Assembly: GCF_003121405.1 (NCBI RefSeq)
Contig: NZ_QBUY01000039.1
Coordinates: 1-64,000, forward strand
Reading direction: 5' to 3'
Origin: Paraburkholderia sp. C35
GTDB lineage: Bacteria > Pseudomonadota > Gammaproteobacteria > Burkholderiales > Burkholderiaceae
DNA length: 64,000 bases
Under the pieces are notes generated by a model that had not been told where the DNA came from, did no database searches, and saw only the letters and a program-made list of their open reading frames with translations. The stretch's first letter is position 1, and every line of letters begins with the position of its first letter. Shown here one piece after another: positions 43,544 through 51,789 of this stretch. The translations under genes and the position numbers were made by a program.

Positions 43544-43557
43544 TGAAACCGGTTGCA
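43544..43557. promoter_or_regulatory. LacI-type operator candidate, left
   Basis: TGAAACCGGTTGCA (43544-43557) is a near-palindrome centred on CG with core AACCGGTT. It resembles the perfect palindrome at 43656 and lies between the MaoC and CoA-transferase genes, near the MaoC promoter. Confidence 0.6.
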
Positions 43558-43655
43558 AAGTTGCCGGTTCCATTCAATGTACTGCAAAAATGCGCATATT
43601 GTAACGTATTTAGTGGTTTTCCCTGGAGATTCGTGAAACCGCTTTGCATTCATCG

Positions 43656-43669
43656 TGTAACCGGTTACA
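43656..43669. promoter_or_regulatory. LacI-type operator, right, perfect palindrome
   Basis: TGTAACCGGTTACA (43656-43669) is a perfect 14-base palindrome with a central CG, the usual form of LacI/GalR-family operators. Its centre is 112 bases from the left site, a distance compatible with looping. It lies 74 bases before the CoA-transferase start. Confidence 0.72.
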
Positions 43670-43742
43670 TTGAATCGGACGGCTGGGCGATCAGGACGAT
43701 GCCGGACCAGCCGGTTCAACTCAACGAGGCGGGACACGCAAC

Positions 43743-45353
43743 ATGCACATCATTTCAACGACTGAAGCGGCTTCGCTGGTTCGCGACGAGGATGCCGTTC
43801 TGATCAGCGGCTCGGGCGGCGGGCATTCGGTGCCGGAAGCCTTGCTTGCCGCGCTGGAGACGCGCTTCATGAGCGCGGGCGAACCGCGCAATCTGACATC
43901 GATCAGCGTGGTCGGTGTGGGCGACCGTGCGGCGCTTGGTGCGAGCCACCTCGCGCATGAAGGGTTGCTGCGCCGTGCGATCACGAGTGCGCTGGTCGAT
44001 TCGCCTGGACTCGTCACGCTCGCTGCTGAAGACAAGATCGAGGCCTACACGTTTCCGCAAGGCGTGCTGTCGCAGTTGATGCGCGAAATGGCAGGCGGGC
44101 GTCCTGGCCTGATCACGAAAACGGGCCTGCACACCTTTGTCGATCCGCGCCAGCAAGGCGCGCGTCAAAGCCCGCGCACGCCTGCCGCGTTCGTCGATCT
44201 GCTCGAACTCGACGGCGAAGAGTGGCTACGCTTCAAGCCGGTGCCGATCGACGTCGCGTTCCTGCGCGGCACGACGGCCGATGAAGACGGCAACATCACG
44301 ATGGAGCAGGAAGCCGTGCTCGGCGAAATGCTCGCCATGGCGCAGGCGACGCGCCGCGCGGGCGGCATCGTCGTGGTTCAGGTCAAGCGCATGGCGACGC
44401 GCAATACATTGCCGCCGAAGCAGGTGAAGATTCCCGGCATCCTCGTCGAGTTCGTCGTTGTCGTGCCGGAGCAGCGGCAGACCTACGCAACCGACTACGA
44501 CCCGAGCTACGCGGGCGAACTGCGTGTGCCGCTTTCGGAGATCAAGCCGTTGCCGTTCGGGCCGCGCAAGGTGATCGTGCGGCGCGCCGCGCTCGAACTG
44601 TATCCGGGTGCCGTGTGCAATCTCGGCGCGGGTGTTTCGACGGGTCTGTCGACGGTTGCCGCTGAAGAGGGCTTGCTCGACAAGGTGATCCTGACCAACG
44701 AACAGGGTTTGATCGGCGGCGCGCCGATCACGGGTCGCGATTCGGGCGGCGCGCAGAACTTCGCTGCGATGATCGAGCAGCCGTCGCAATTCGACTTCTA
44801 TGACGGCGGCGGACTCGATCTGGCATTTCTCTCATTCGCTGAACTCGATGCGCACGGCAACGTGAACATCAGCCGCTTCGGCGACAAGATCATCGGCGTG
44901 GGCGGCTTCATCAACATCAGCCAGAACGCGAAGTGCGTGATCTTCAGCGGCACGCTGACAGCGGGCGGTCTCGACATCGGTTGGGAAGCGGGGCAGACCG
45001 TGATACGTGAAGAGGGCCGTCACAAGAAGTTCGTGCGCAAGCTCGAACAGGTCTGCTACAACGCGGCCTTTGCGCGCGAACGTGGCCAGACTGCGCTGTA
45101 CGTCACCGAGCGCGCGGTGTTCCGCATCGGCGCGCAAGGGCTGGAACTGATCGAAGTGGCACCGGGCATCGATCTCGAACGCGATGTCTTTGCGCAGATG
45201 GAGTTTCGGCCGCAGGTCGCTGCGGATCTCAGGACGATGGATGCACGCCTGTTCCAGCCCGCGCGCCTGGGCATTCACGATGAAGTGGTCGCGCGTGAAC
45301 GGCGCTTCCGCTCAGCGCGCATCGCCGAATGGCTTGCGGGGAACCGGACATGA
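43743..45353 (+). CDS. acyl-CoA:carboxylate CoA-transferase (family I, YdiF-like)
   Basis: The 536-residue protein has both halves (alpha-like and beta-like) of a type I CoA-transferase fused, as in acetate/propionate CoA-transferase. The N-terminal glycine motif is SGSGGGHSVPEAL, and the catalytic glutamate lies in TNE320QGLIGGAP, a match to the EXG of the family. It moves CoA between acyl-CoA and a carboxylate. The substrate is unknown, but the following shikimate dehydrogenase-like and FAH-family genes suggest an organic acid pathway. Its stop overlaps the next start by four bases. Confidence 0.88.
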   Translation: MHIISTTEAASLVRDEDAVLISGSGGGHSVPEALLAALETRFMSAGEPRNLTSISVVGVGDRAALGASHLAHEGLLRRAITSALVDSPGLVTLAAEDKIEAYTFPQGVLSQLMREMAGGRPGLITKTGLHTFVDPRQQGARQSPRTPAAFVDLLELDGEEWLRFKPVPIDVAFLRGTTADEDGNITMEQEAVLGEMLAMAQATRRAGGIVVVQVKRMATRNTLPPKQVKIPGILVEFVVVVPEQRQTYATDYDPSYAGELRVPLSEIKPLPFGPRKVIVRRAALELYPGAVCNLGAGVSTGLSTVAAEEGLLDKVILTNEQGLIGGAPITGRDSGGAQNFAAMIEQPSQFDFYDGGGLDLAFLSFAELDAHGNVNISRFGDKIIGVGGFINISQNAKCVIFSGTLTAGGLDIGWEAGQTVIREEGRHKKFVRKLEQVCYNAAFARERGQTALYVTERAVFRIGAQGLELIEVAPGIDLERDVFAQMEFRPQVAADLRTMDARLFQPARLGIHDEVVARERRFRSARIAEWLAGNRT

Positions 45354-46153
45354 ACATCGACGGTGCCACGCGGCTCTACGCGATCATCGGCGACCCTGTC
45401 GTACAGGTGCGCTCGCCATCGGTGTACACCGCGCATTTCGCGCGCAACGGCATCAACGCGGTGATGGTCGCCGCGCAGGCCAGCCCCGCAGCATTCGATA
45501 CGGCGATGCGCGGCCTCATCGCGCTCGGCAATCTCGACGGTGTGTTGATCACGTCGCCGCACAAGGTGGCCGCGATGACATTCGCGGATCGTCTGTCGAC
45601 GCGCGCGCAGATTGTCGGCGCGATCAATGCGTTGCGCCGCGAGGCGGACGGGAGCTGGACGGGCGATATGTTCGACGGCGTCGGCTTCGTGAGCGCGGCG
45701 CAGAAGGTCACGTCCATCGATGCGAAGCGCGTGCTGCTGTTCGGTTGCGGCGGCGCGGGCGCTGCGATTGCTGCGGAACTGGCGGCGCAGGGCGCGTGCT
45801 CGATCACGCTCGTCGATCCCGACGCGCATCGCGCAAACGCACTACGCGATGCACTGACCCGCCATTTTCCTGCTTGCGATGTGAACGTCGGCAATCGTGG
45901 CGCGGCGTATGACGTCGTGGTCAACGCATCGATTGTCGGTATGAAGGATGACGACGGCTTGCCCGGCGATCCGGGTGCAATTGGCGCGCAGAGCCTGATC
46001 GGCGATGTCGTGCTGCGACCACCGGCAACACCGACGGCGCTCGTCAGGCTGGCACGGGAACACGGCGCGCAAGTGGTGACGGGTCAGGACATGCACGCGG
46101 GTCAGGTCGATGCAATCGCCGGTTTCTTCGACCGACAGAAAGGAGGCCAATGA
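45350..46153 (+). CDS. shikimate dehydrogenase family protein
   Basis: The 267-residue protein has the shikimate/quinate dehydrogenase fold. It begins with GATRLYAIIGDPVVQVRSP, has the substrate-site region LITSPHKVAA with a lysine that acts in catalysis, and a C-terminal Rossmann half (LLFGCGGAGAAIAAELA). The family uses NAD(P) to oxidise shikimate, quinate or other cyclic acids. A housekeeping AroE would not normally sit in a LacI-controlled operon, so a catabolic role is likely. Its start overlaps the CoA-transferase stop (ATGA). Confidence 0.83.
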   Translation: MNIDGATRLYAIIGDPVVQVRSPSVYTAHFARNGINAVMVAAQASPAAFDTAMRGLIALGNLDGVLITSPHKVAAMTFADRLSTRAQIVGAINALRREADGSWTGDMFDGVGFVSAAQKVTSIDAKRVLLFGCGGAGAAIAAELAAQGACSITLVDPDAHRANALRDALTRHFPACDVNVGNRGAAYDVVVNASIVGMKDDDGLPGDPGAIGAQSLIGDVVLRPPATPTALVRLAREHGAQVVTGQDMHAGQVDAIAGFFDRQKGGQ

Positions 46154-46833
46154 TGTCCCTGCTCGGCAACGCCGCCGTGCTGATCTGGAACGACGTGATC
46201 GAGACGGAGCGTGACGCGTTCTATCGCTGGCATGACAAGGAGCACATTCCCGAGCGGCTTGCGCTGCCCGGTTTTCTGCGCGGCCGCCGCTATCGCGGCA
46301 ACGGCGTGACGGAATGGCTCACGCTCTATGAAGCGGACAACGTGGGTGTGTTGACCAGTCCCGCGTATCTGGAGCGACTGAACAACCCCACGCCGCTGAC
46401 GCAAAGCACCGTGCAAGCCTTCCGCAACACAGCGCGTTCGATCTGCACCGTGCAGAAGACCACGGGCACGAGCACGGGCGGCCATGTGCTGACGATGCCG
46501 CTGCCCGCCGGCTTCGACGCCGACGCGTTGTTCGAAGGCACAGCGCCCGCCATTACCTCGCACACGAGTGTGCTTGCCGCGCATCTGTTCATCGCCGATG
46601 AAGCAGCCAGTCATCTCGACACCCGCGAAGCGCGAGGGCGCGCGTATGTGGTGCCGCCGCGCGTGCTGCTGGTCGAGACATCGACGCTCGATGCAGCGCG
46701 CAGGCAACTCGATCGCCTGCTGACGCAGATCGGCGCGGCGGATCGCGAACACGCAGCAGCGGGCGCAGGCGTATTCACGCTCGAAATCAGCCGTCTCGCT
46801 ACACCTAACTCTCGCACTCAGGACACACCATGA
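46150..46833 (+). CDS. EthD-like ferredoxin-fold protein
   Basis: The 227-residue protein contains the pattern WHDKEHIPERLALPGFLRGRRY near the N-terminus, typical of EthD-like or DUF4286-like dimeric alpha-beta barrel proteins, and a second half of related shape. No enzyme activity is known for most of these. An AGGAGG ribosome site overlaps the end of the upstream gene. It is inside the acid catabolic operon, so a role as a small isomerase or decyclase is possible but inferred. Confidence 0.7.
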   Translation: MMSLLGNAAVLIWNDVIETERDAFYRWHDKEHIPERLALPGFLRGRRYRGNGVTEWLTLYEADNVGVLTSPAYLERLNNPTPLTQSTVQAFRNTARSICTVQKTTGTSTGGHVLTMPLPAGFDADALFEGTAPAITSHTSVLAAHLFIADEAASHLDTREARGRAYVVPPRVLLVETSTLDAARRQLDRLLTQIGAADREHAAAGAGVFTLEISRLATPNSRTQDTP

Positions 46834-47690
46834 AGCTACTCAGATACGGACCCGCAGGGCACGAGAAACCCGGCCTGCTCGATGCACAAGGCGTGCTGCG
46901 CGATGCATCGTCGCTGTGTGCCGACTACACGCCGGCCTTCTTCGCGGAAGGCGGTATCGACAGATTGCGGCGCGCGGATCTGGCGCGGCTGCCGGTGGTC
47001 GAAGGTCAGCCGCGACTCGGCTCATGTGTGGCGCAGCCGGGCAATTTCATTGCCATCGGCCTCAACTATGTGCAGCACGCCATCGAAACCAACGCGCCCA
47101 TTCCCGCTGAGCCGATCATCTTCAACAAGGCGCCGTCGTGCATTTCCGGGCCGAACGATCCTGTGGTGCTGCCGCGCGGCTCGACCAAATGCGACTGGGA
47201 AGTGGAGATCGCGCTGGTGATCGGCAAGCGTGCGCTGTATGTGCCGGAAGAACATGCGCTCGACTACGTGGCGGGCTATTGCGTCTGCAACGACGTGTCC
47301 GAGCGCGAGATGCAACTGGAACACGGCGGCCAATGGGTGAAGGGCAAGATGTTTCCGACCTTCGGCCCGCTCGGCCCGTGGCTCGTCACACCCGATGAAC
47401 TCGGCGACGTGCAGAACCTCGGCCTGTGGCTCGAACTGAACGGCAAGCGCATTCAGGATTCGTCGACATCGGACATGATCTTCAAGCTCGCGACCATCGT
47501 GTCCTACGTCAGCCAGCATGTGCTGCTGCAACCCGGCGACGTGATCACGACAGGCACGCCGCCCGGCGTCGGTCTCGGCATGAAGCCCGAATGCTTCCTG
47601 AAACCGGGCGATGTCATGGAGCTTGGCGTGCAAGGGCTCGGCACGCAAAAGCAGACTGTAATCGCCTTCAGCGATTCGACGCTGGCCTGA
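46830..47690 (+). CDS. fumarylacetoacetate hydrolase family protein
   Basis: The 286-residue protein has the FAH fold, with metal ligands in CDWEVEIALVIGKR and the conserved FTxGE-like region, and the C-terminal TGTPPGVGLGMKP loop. The family hydrolyses C-C bonds of beta-diketones or acts as oxalomesaconate or acylpyruvate hydrolases. The substrate cannot be read from sequence. It overlaps the previous gene by four bases. Confidence 0.9.
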   Translation: MKLLRYGPAGHEKPGLLDAQGVLRDASSLCADYTPAFFAEGGIDRLRRADLARLPVVEGQPRLGSCVAQPGNFIAIGLNYVQHAIETNAPIPAEPIIFNKAPSCISGPNDPVVLPRGSTKCDWEVEIALVIGKRALYVPEEHALDYVAGYCVCNDVSEREMQLEHGGQWVKGKMFPTFGPLGPWLVTPDELGDVQNLGLWLELNGKRIQDSSTSDMIFKLATIVSYVSQHVLLQPGDVITTGTPPGVGLGMKPECFLKPGDVMELGVQGLGTQKQTVIAFSDSTLA

Positions 47691-47805
47691 TGCGCCCAAA
47701 GCCGTAACGACGCGCCGGACATTCGCTTTGCGTGAATGATCCGGCTCGACATCCAATCCAAGAGACAGGAGACCCGGTATGGACAGCCGGTCAGGAGGAG
47801 GTGTG

Positions 47806-49095
47806 ATGAAAGCCACCGATGCAGCCGCAAGCGTTTCGGCGACCACGGCAGCCTTGCCCTGGTACAGGGAAATTTCGTGGCCGCAATGGCGCGTTCTGAT
47901 TGCCGCATGGGGCGTGTGGGTGATGGATGCCGTCGACTTTCTCGCCATCACCTTCGTGTTGAACGACATCGCGAAGCAGTTCAACGTGCCGCTCAGCACG
48001 GCGTCACTGTTGCTGTTCGCAACCTATGGCGTGCGCTGGATCGGCGGTCTGATGTTCGGCAGCCTGAGCGACCGCATTGGCCGCAAGATTCCGCTGGTCA
48101 TCACGCTGGCGTGGTTCACGGCGGGCGCGGTGCTGACGGGGCTCTCATGGAGCTTTGTTTCGCTTGCGGTGTTCCGTCTGCTGCTTGGCTTCGGCATGGC
48201 GCCGGGCTTCTCGCTCGGCGCGACGATGGTGGCGGAGTCCTGGCCGGAGCGTCATCGGGCGATCGGCATCGGCATTCTCGATACCGGCTGGGGACTCGGC
48301 GCGATCGGCGCGGCAGTTGCGTACAACTTCGTCTATCCGCATTTCGGCTGGCGCGGCATGTTCTTTGTCGGCGTGATTCCCGCCATTCTGCTCGGCATCT
48401 TCATTCTGTTGTGCGTGCCTGAATCGCAGGCATTCAAAGAAGCCGGCAGGAAGCTGCGCACGCCCTTGCGCGACAATCCCGCCATCGTGCTGTTCAGGCT
48501 CTATCCGCGGCGCGTCTGCTACCTCGCGTTGCTGATGCTGGTGCTGTGCTTCGGATCGTGGCCGTTTCAGGGACTGTTTCCCACCTATCTGAAGTCGCTG
48601 TCGTTCGAGCCGCTGACGATCACCTGGCTCACGATGACCTCGGCCGTCGGGCAGGTGTTCGGCTTCTTCGCCTCCGGTTTCATTGCGGAGCGGCTCGGAC
48701 GGCGCGCGGGGATCAGCGCGATGCTGGGTGCGGGCGCTGTATGCGTGGTGGCGCTGGTCTATAGCGTCAACCAGTTTTTGCTGGCCGAATGCTTTGCGTT
48801 TCTGAGCGGCTTCTTCCTGGTGGGATCGTCGGGCATCTGGGGCACGATTCTGACTGAGAACCTGCCGCGCGATGTGCGGGCTTCGGGTGTCGGCTTCCTC
48901 TATAACATCGGCGTGGTAGGCGGCGGTATCGCGCCGTATATCGTGCTGTCGACCGTCAAGGCGGCCAGCATGACGATCGCGCTCGGTATCGCTGTCTTCA
49001 CGATAGGCGCGGCGCTCGCGGCGATGGTGATTCTGCGCGCGGTGCGCGAAACGAAAGGCATGCAACTGAGCGAGATCGACGCGGGCGGTCACTAG
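47806..49095 (+). CDS. MFS transporter, aromatic acid:H+ symporter-like
   Basis: The 429-residue inner-membrane transporter has twelve hydrophobic segments and the signature motif SLSDRIGRKIP between segments 2 and 3. Family resemblance is to the AAHS (aromatic acid) and related carboxylate porters. It lies 116 bases after the FAH gene and has a strong AGGAGG ribosome site before the ATG at 47806; the longer frame starts at 47779. It is the probable importer for the acid that the LacI cluster degrades. Confidence 0.88.
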   Translation: MKATDAAASVSATTAALPWYREISWPQWRVLIAAWGVWVMDAVDFLAITFVLNDIAKQFNVPLSTASLLLFATYGVRWIGGLMFGSLSDRIGRKIPLVITLAWFTAGAVLTGLSWSFVSLAVFRLLLGFGMAPGFSLGATMVAESWPERHRAIGIGILDTGWGLGAIGAAVAYNFVYPHFGWRGMFFVGVIPAILLGIFILLCVPESQAFKEAGRKLRTPLRDNPAIVLFRLYPRRVCYLALLMLVLCFGSWPFQGLFPTYLKSLSFEPLTITWLTMTSAVGQVFGFFASGFIAERLGRRAGISAMLGAGAVCVVALVYSVNQFLLAECFAFLSGFFLVGSSGIWGTILTENLPRDVRASGVGFLYNIGVVGGGIAPYIVLSTVKAASMTIALGIAVFTIGAALAAMVILRAVRETKGMQLSEIDAGGH

Positions 49096-49120
49096 CAGGT
49101 CGAAGGCGGGCATATCGGAT

Positions 49121-49153
49121 GCGGCCCGGGCGCGACTCAACGCGCCGGGCCGC
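49121..49153. terminator. hairpin at the end of the MFS and LysR genes
   Basis: GCGGCCCGGGCGCG (49121-49134) pairs with CGCGCCGGGCCGC (49141-49153), with one bulged base, around a six-base loop. It spans the end of the LysR gene and the region after the MFS stop, so it can end transcription from both sides. No T-run is obvious. Confidence 0.5.
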
Positions 49154-50069
49154 GCTCGCTTCTCGCCGTCGCTGCAATGCCTGCAAACAGCTCCGCCAGC
49201 AAGTCGCTGAACACGCGCACCTTCGCGCTCAGCAGGCGATTCGGCTGATAGGCGACGAACACGGGCACCGGCTCTGCGATCCAGTCGGCGAGCACGGTCT
49301 CCAGCGCGCCCGGTTGCAGATGCACGTTAGCCGAAAACGTCAGCGCGTGCGTCACGCCAAGACCAGCGAGACTCATCGTCAGGCACGCCATGATGTCGAT
49401 CGACGTGAGGGCGCGGCGGTTCTGCACCTCGATGCGTTCGCCATTCTTCGTGACGACAATCGGAAAGGGCCGGTTGGTGCGCGACGCGATGGTGCGGATC
49501 ACGACGTGCCCTTCTTCGAGTTCCGACGGATGCGCAGGCCGTCCGTGCCGATCCCAATACGCGGGCGTGGCGCACAGACGCTGCCGGACCTCGGCAATCT
49601 GCCGCGCGACCAGCGACTGATCGAAGATGTCCCCCGCGCGCACCACGCAATCCACGTTTTCGGCGATCAGGTCGACGGGACGGTCGCTGAGTCCGAAGTG
49701 ATACTCGATCTCGGGATACCGCGCGACGAAAGCCGGCAGCGCCGGAAGAATCACTGCCAGACCTAAAGGTACCGGCAGATCGACGCGCAGCCTGCCGCGC
49801 GGATTGCGCTTCGCGTGCGACATCGAGCCTTCGAGTTCTTCGAGATCGCCCATCAGTTGCAGCGCGCGTTCGTAATACGCGGCACCGTCCGGCGTCATCG
49901 ACACCCGGCGCGTCGTGCGGTTGAGCAGCTTGGTGCCCAGTTCGATTTCGAGCGATGCAATCAGACGGCTCACCGCTGTCTTCGGCAGATCGAGCATCTG
50001 CGCGGCCTTCGTGAAAGTGCCGCTCTCCACTACGCGGATAAACGCCTGCATCGCCTGAAACTTGTCCAT
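49137..50069 (-). CDS. LysR family transcriptional regulator
   Basis: The 310-residue regulator has an N-terminal helix-turn-helix (AFIRVVESGTFTKAAQMLDLPKTAVSRLIASLEIELGTKLLNRTTRRV) and an effector domain from about residue 90. I use the ATG at 50069, which has an AAGGAG ribosome site; the longer frame crosses the operator. It is divergent from an SDR gene and a GST gene. A palindrome at 50105 is its likely binding site. Confidence 0.9.
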   Translation of the reverse strand: MDKFQAMQAFIRVVESGTFTKAAQMLDLPKTAVSRLIASLEIELGTKLLNRTTRRVSMTPDGAAYYERALQLMGDLEELEGSMSHAKRNPRGRLRVDLPVPLGLAVILPALPAFVARYPEIEYHFGLSDRPVDLIAENVDCVVRAGDIFDQSLVARQIAEVRQRLCATPAYWDRHGRPAHPSELEEGHVVIRTIASRTNRPFPIVVTKNGERIEVQNRRALTSIDIMACLTMSLAGLGVTHALTFSANVHLQPGALETVLADWIAEPVPVFVAYQPNRLLSAKVRVFSDLLAELFAGIAATARSERGPAR

Positions 50070-50104
50070 GGTGCGGCTCCTTGTGCCCTCCCAACGCTGT
50101 CCGT

Positions 50105-50126
50105 ATTGTTTCACAGAAGAAACAAT
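50105..50126. promoter_or_regulatory. palindromic operator candidate between LysR and SDR genes
   Basis: ATTGTTTC (50105-50112), six bases, GAAACAAT (50119-50126): perfect eight-base arms in the divergent promoter, 36 bases upstream of the LysR start. It fits a LysR-type box and is likely bound by the neighbouring LysR protein. Confidence 0.6.
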
Positions 50127-50260
50127 GTGGAATCGTAGCGGCCGTTTATCCCTTTGAGCACACCAGGTATCGTTCATTCATCGCCATCGTCGACGAACGG
50201 GAAGGCGCTTCAACCCACTGCAGAAAGCGCCCGTGTTTAATTCGCAAAGGGAAAATAGTC

Positions 50261-51028
50261 ATGTCTGTCGCTGTACAAACGCAAATCGCGGATCGCCCGA
50301 AGGCGGTCGTCATCGGAGTAGGACCGGAGCACGGACTGGGCGCGGGACTGGCGCGCCGCTTCGCAGCGGAAGGCCGGCACGTCGTCATTGCCGGGCGCAC
50401 GGAAGCGAAGCTCGAACGGGTGCGTGAGAGCATTGTCGAGGCGGGCGGCTCGGCGAGCACGGTCGTCATGGACGTGACGATCGAAGCCGACGTGATCCGC
50501 CTGTTCGACATCGCAATGCAAGCCGACGACAACGGCGCCAGCGCCGATCTGATCGCGTACAACGCGGGCAATAACCAGCCGCTCGATCTGCGCACGATGG
50601 ACGCCGATGTGTTCGAATCGTTCTGGCGCCTCAACTGCTTCGGCGGCTTCCTCGTGGGCCGTGAAGCGGCCCGGCGTTTCGCGCCGCTCGGACGCGGCTC
50701 AATCCTGTTCAGCGGCGCAACGGGCGCGCTGCGCGGTATGCCGAACTTCGCGCACTTTGCGTCGAGCAAGGCCGGGCTGCGTATGCTCGCGCAAAGCATG
50801 GCGCGTGAGTTTGGTCCGCTGGGCTTGCACGTTGCACATGTGGTGATCGACGGAGGTATCGATGGCGAGCGCGTGCACACGCGTTTCGCGGAACACGTCA
50901 AGCACAAAGGGCCGGACGGTCTGCTCGACATCGGTGCGATTGCCGACGCGTTCTGGATGTTGCACAACCAGCATCGTTCGGCGTGGACGCATGAGCTCGA
51001 TCTGCGTCCGTTCAAGGAAACGTTCTGA
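50261..51028 (+). CDS. SDR family oxidoreductase
   Basis: The 255-residue protein has a glycine-rich nucleotide motif (GVGPEHGLGAGLARRFA) in place of the canonical TGxxxGxG, then NAGN in the middle. At the active-site position the catalytic residues appear as HFASSKAGL, where the Tyr of Y-x-x-x-K is replaced by Phe. The changed Tyr and altered glycine motif suggest it may be a divergent or inactive SDR. An AAAGGGA ribosome site precedes the ATG. It is followed 18 bases later by the GST gene, so the two are likely one operon. Confidence 0.85.
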   Translation: MSVAVQTQIADRPKAVVIGVGPEHGLGAGLARRFAAEGRHVVIAGRTEAKLERVRESIVEAGGSASTVVMDVTIEADVIRLFDIAMQADDNGASADLIAYNAGNNQPLDLRTMDADVFESFWRLNCFGGFLVGREAARRFAPLGRGSILFSGATGALRGMPNFAHFASSKAGLRMLAQSMAREFGPLGLHVAHVVIDGGIDGERVHTRFAEHVKHKGPDGLLDIGAIADAFWMLHNQHRSAWTHELDLRPFKETF

Positions 51029-51045
51029 TTCGCGAGGAAACCGCA

Positions 51046-51657
51046 ATGAAACTGATCGGACCATGGTTTTCCGGCTATACACGCCGGGTCGGTATTACGT
51101 TGAAGCTGCTTGGCATTCCGTTCGAGCATCTGCCTTTTCATGCGTACGAACAGCAGGATCTGATTCGCCCGTTTAGCCCGATGGTGAAGGTGCCTGCACT
51201 CGTACTCGACGATGGCGACATTCTGTACGACAGCGCCAGCATCATCGATTATCTGCACGAACAGGTCGGCCCTGCGCGTGCATTGCTGGCGGCAAATGGT
51301 GCCGATCGGCGCGACGCGCTGCAGTTCATCGGCATTGCATCGGCGATCTACGGCAAGCTCAGCGACATCTATGACGAAACGCTGCGCCCATCGGAATTGC
51401 AGATTGCGTCGAGTTCGGAATCGTTGCGCACTCAGGCGCTCGCTGGTTTCCAGATGCTCGAATCGAGAGCCGGAGACGGCTGGCTGGTCGGCAACACGCT
51501 CTCGCAGGCCGACGTGATGGTTGTGATCACGTTCCAGTCTGCTTCGCTGGCGATGATGCCTGATGTGATTCATGCCGCTGCGTTTCCGAAGCTCGCGCAA
51601 CTGGCCGCGCGTGCGATGGAGATCGACGCGTTCGACAGCACGCTGCCCTTCAGATAA
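51046..51657 (+). CDS. glutathione S-transferase family protein
   Basis: The 203-residue protein has the N-terminal thioredoxin-like GST domain (FSGYTRRVGITLKLLGIPFEHLPF, then VPALVLDDGDILYDSASIIDYL) and a helical C-terminal domain. The GSH-binding ES/DS signature appears as DSASI. It follows the SDR gene in the same operon, suggesting a joint detoxification or ring-cleavage role. The substrate is unknown. Confidence 0.9.
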   Translation: MKLIGPWFSGYTRRVGITLKLLGIPFEHLPFHAYEQQDLIRPFSPMVKVPALVLDDGDILYDSASIIDYLHEQVGPARALLAANGADRRDALQFIGIASAIYGKLSDIYDETLRPSELQIASSSESLRTQALAGFQMLESRAGDGWLVGNTLSQADVMVVITFQSASLAMMPDVIHAAAFPKLAQLAARAMEIDAFDSTLPFR

Positions 51658-51661
51658 GCAG

Positions 51662-51691
51662 AAAAAGCGGCGGTGCGCGCATCGCACCGCC
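51662..51691 (-). terminator. intrinsic terminator for the TonB-dependent receptor gene
   Basis: GGCGGTGCG (51669-51677) pairs with CGCACCGCC (51683-51691) around a five-base loop. On the minus strand the stem is followed by a T-run (from the A-run at 51662-51666), so it ends transcription from the receptor gene. It also lies just after the GST gene on the plus strand. Confidence 0.72.
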
Positions 51692-51743
51692 GTCAAACCC
51701 CTTGAAACAAGGGATGGAATTGCAACAACAGCAACAACAAAAC

Positions 51744-51763
51744 GTCCCCCGCGGCCGGGGGAC
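51744..51763 (-). terminator. second hairpin terminator for the TonB-dependent receptor gene
   Basis: GTCCCCCG (51744-51751) pairs with CGGGGGAC (51756-51763) around CGGC. On the minus strand a T-rich stretch follows (the complement of the A-rich run around 51721-51743). With the hairpin at 51669 it makes a tandem terminator. Confidence 0.68.
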
Positions 51764-51789
51764 TCCTTCATCACACGTTGACGTGTGAA

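Noticed and set aside
51722..51743. A CAACAA/CAGCAA tract resembling a microsatellite or CRISPR remnant
   Set aside because: It is short and imperfect and has no spacer-repeat pattern. It fits better as the T-rich part of a minus-strand terminator.
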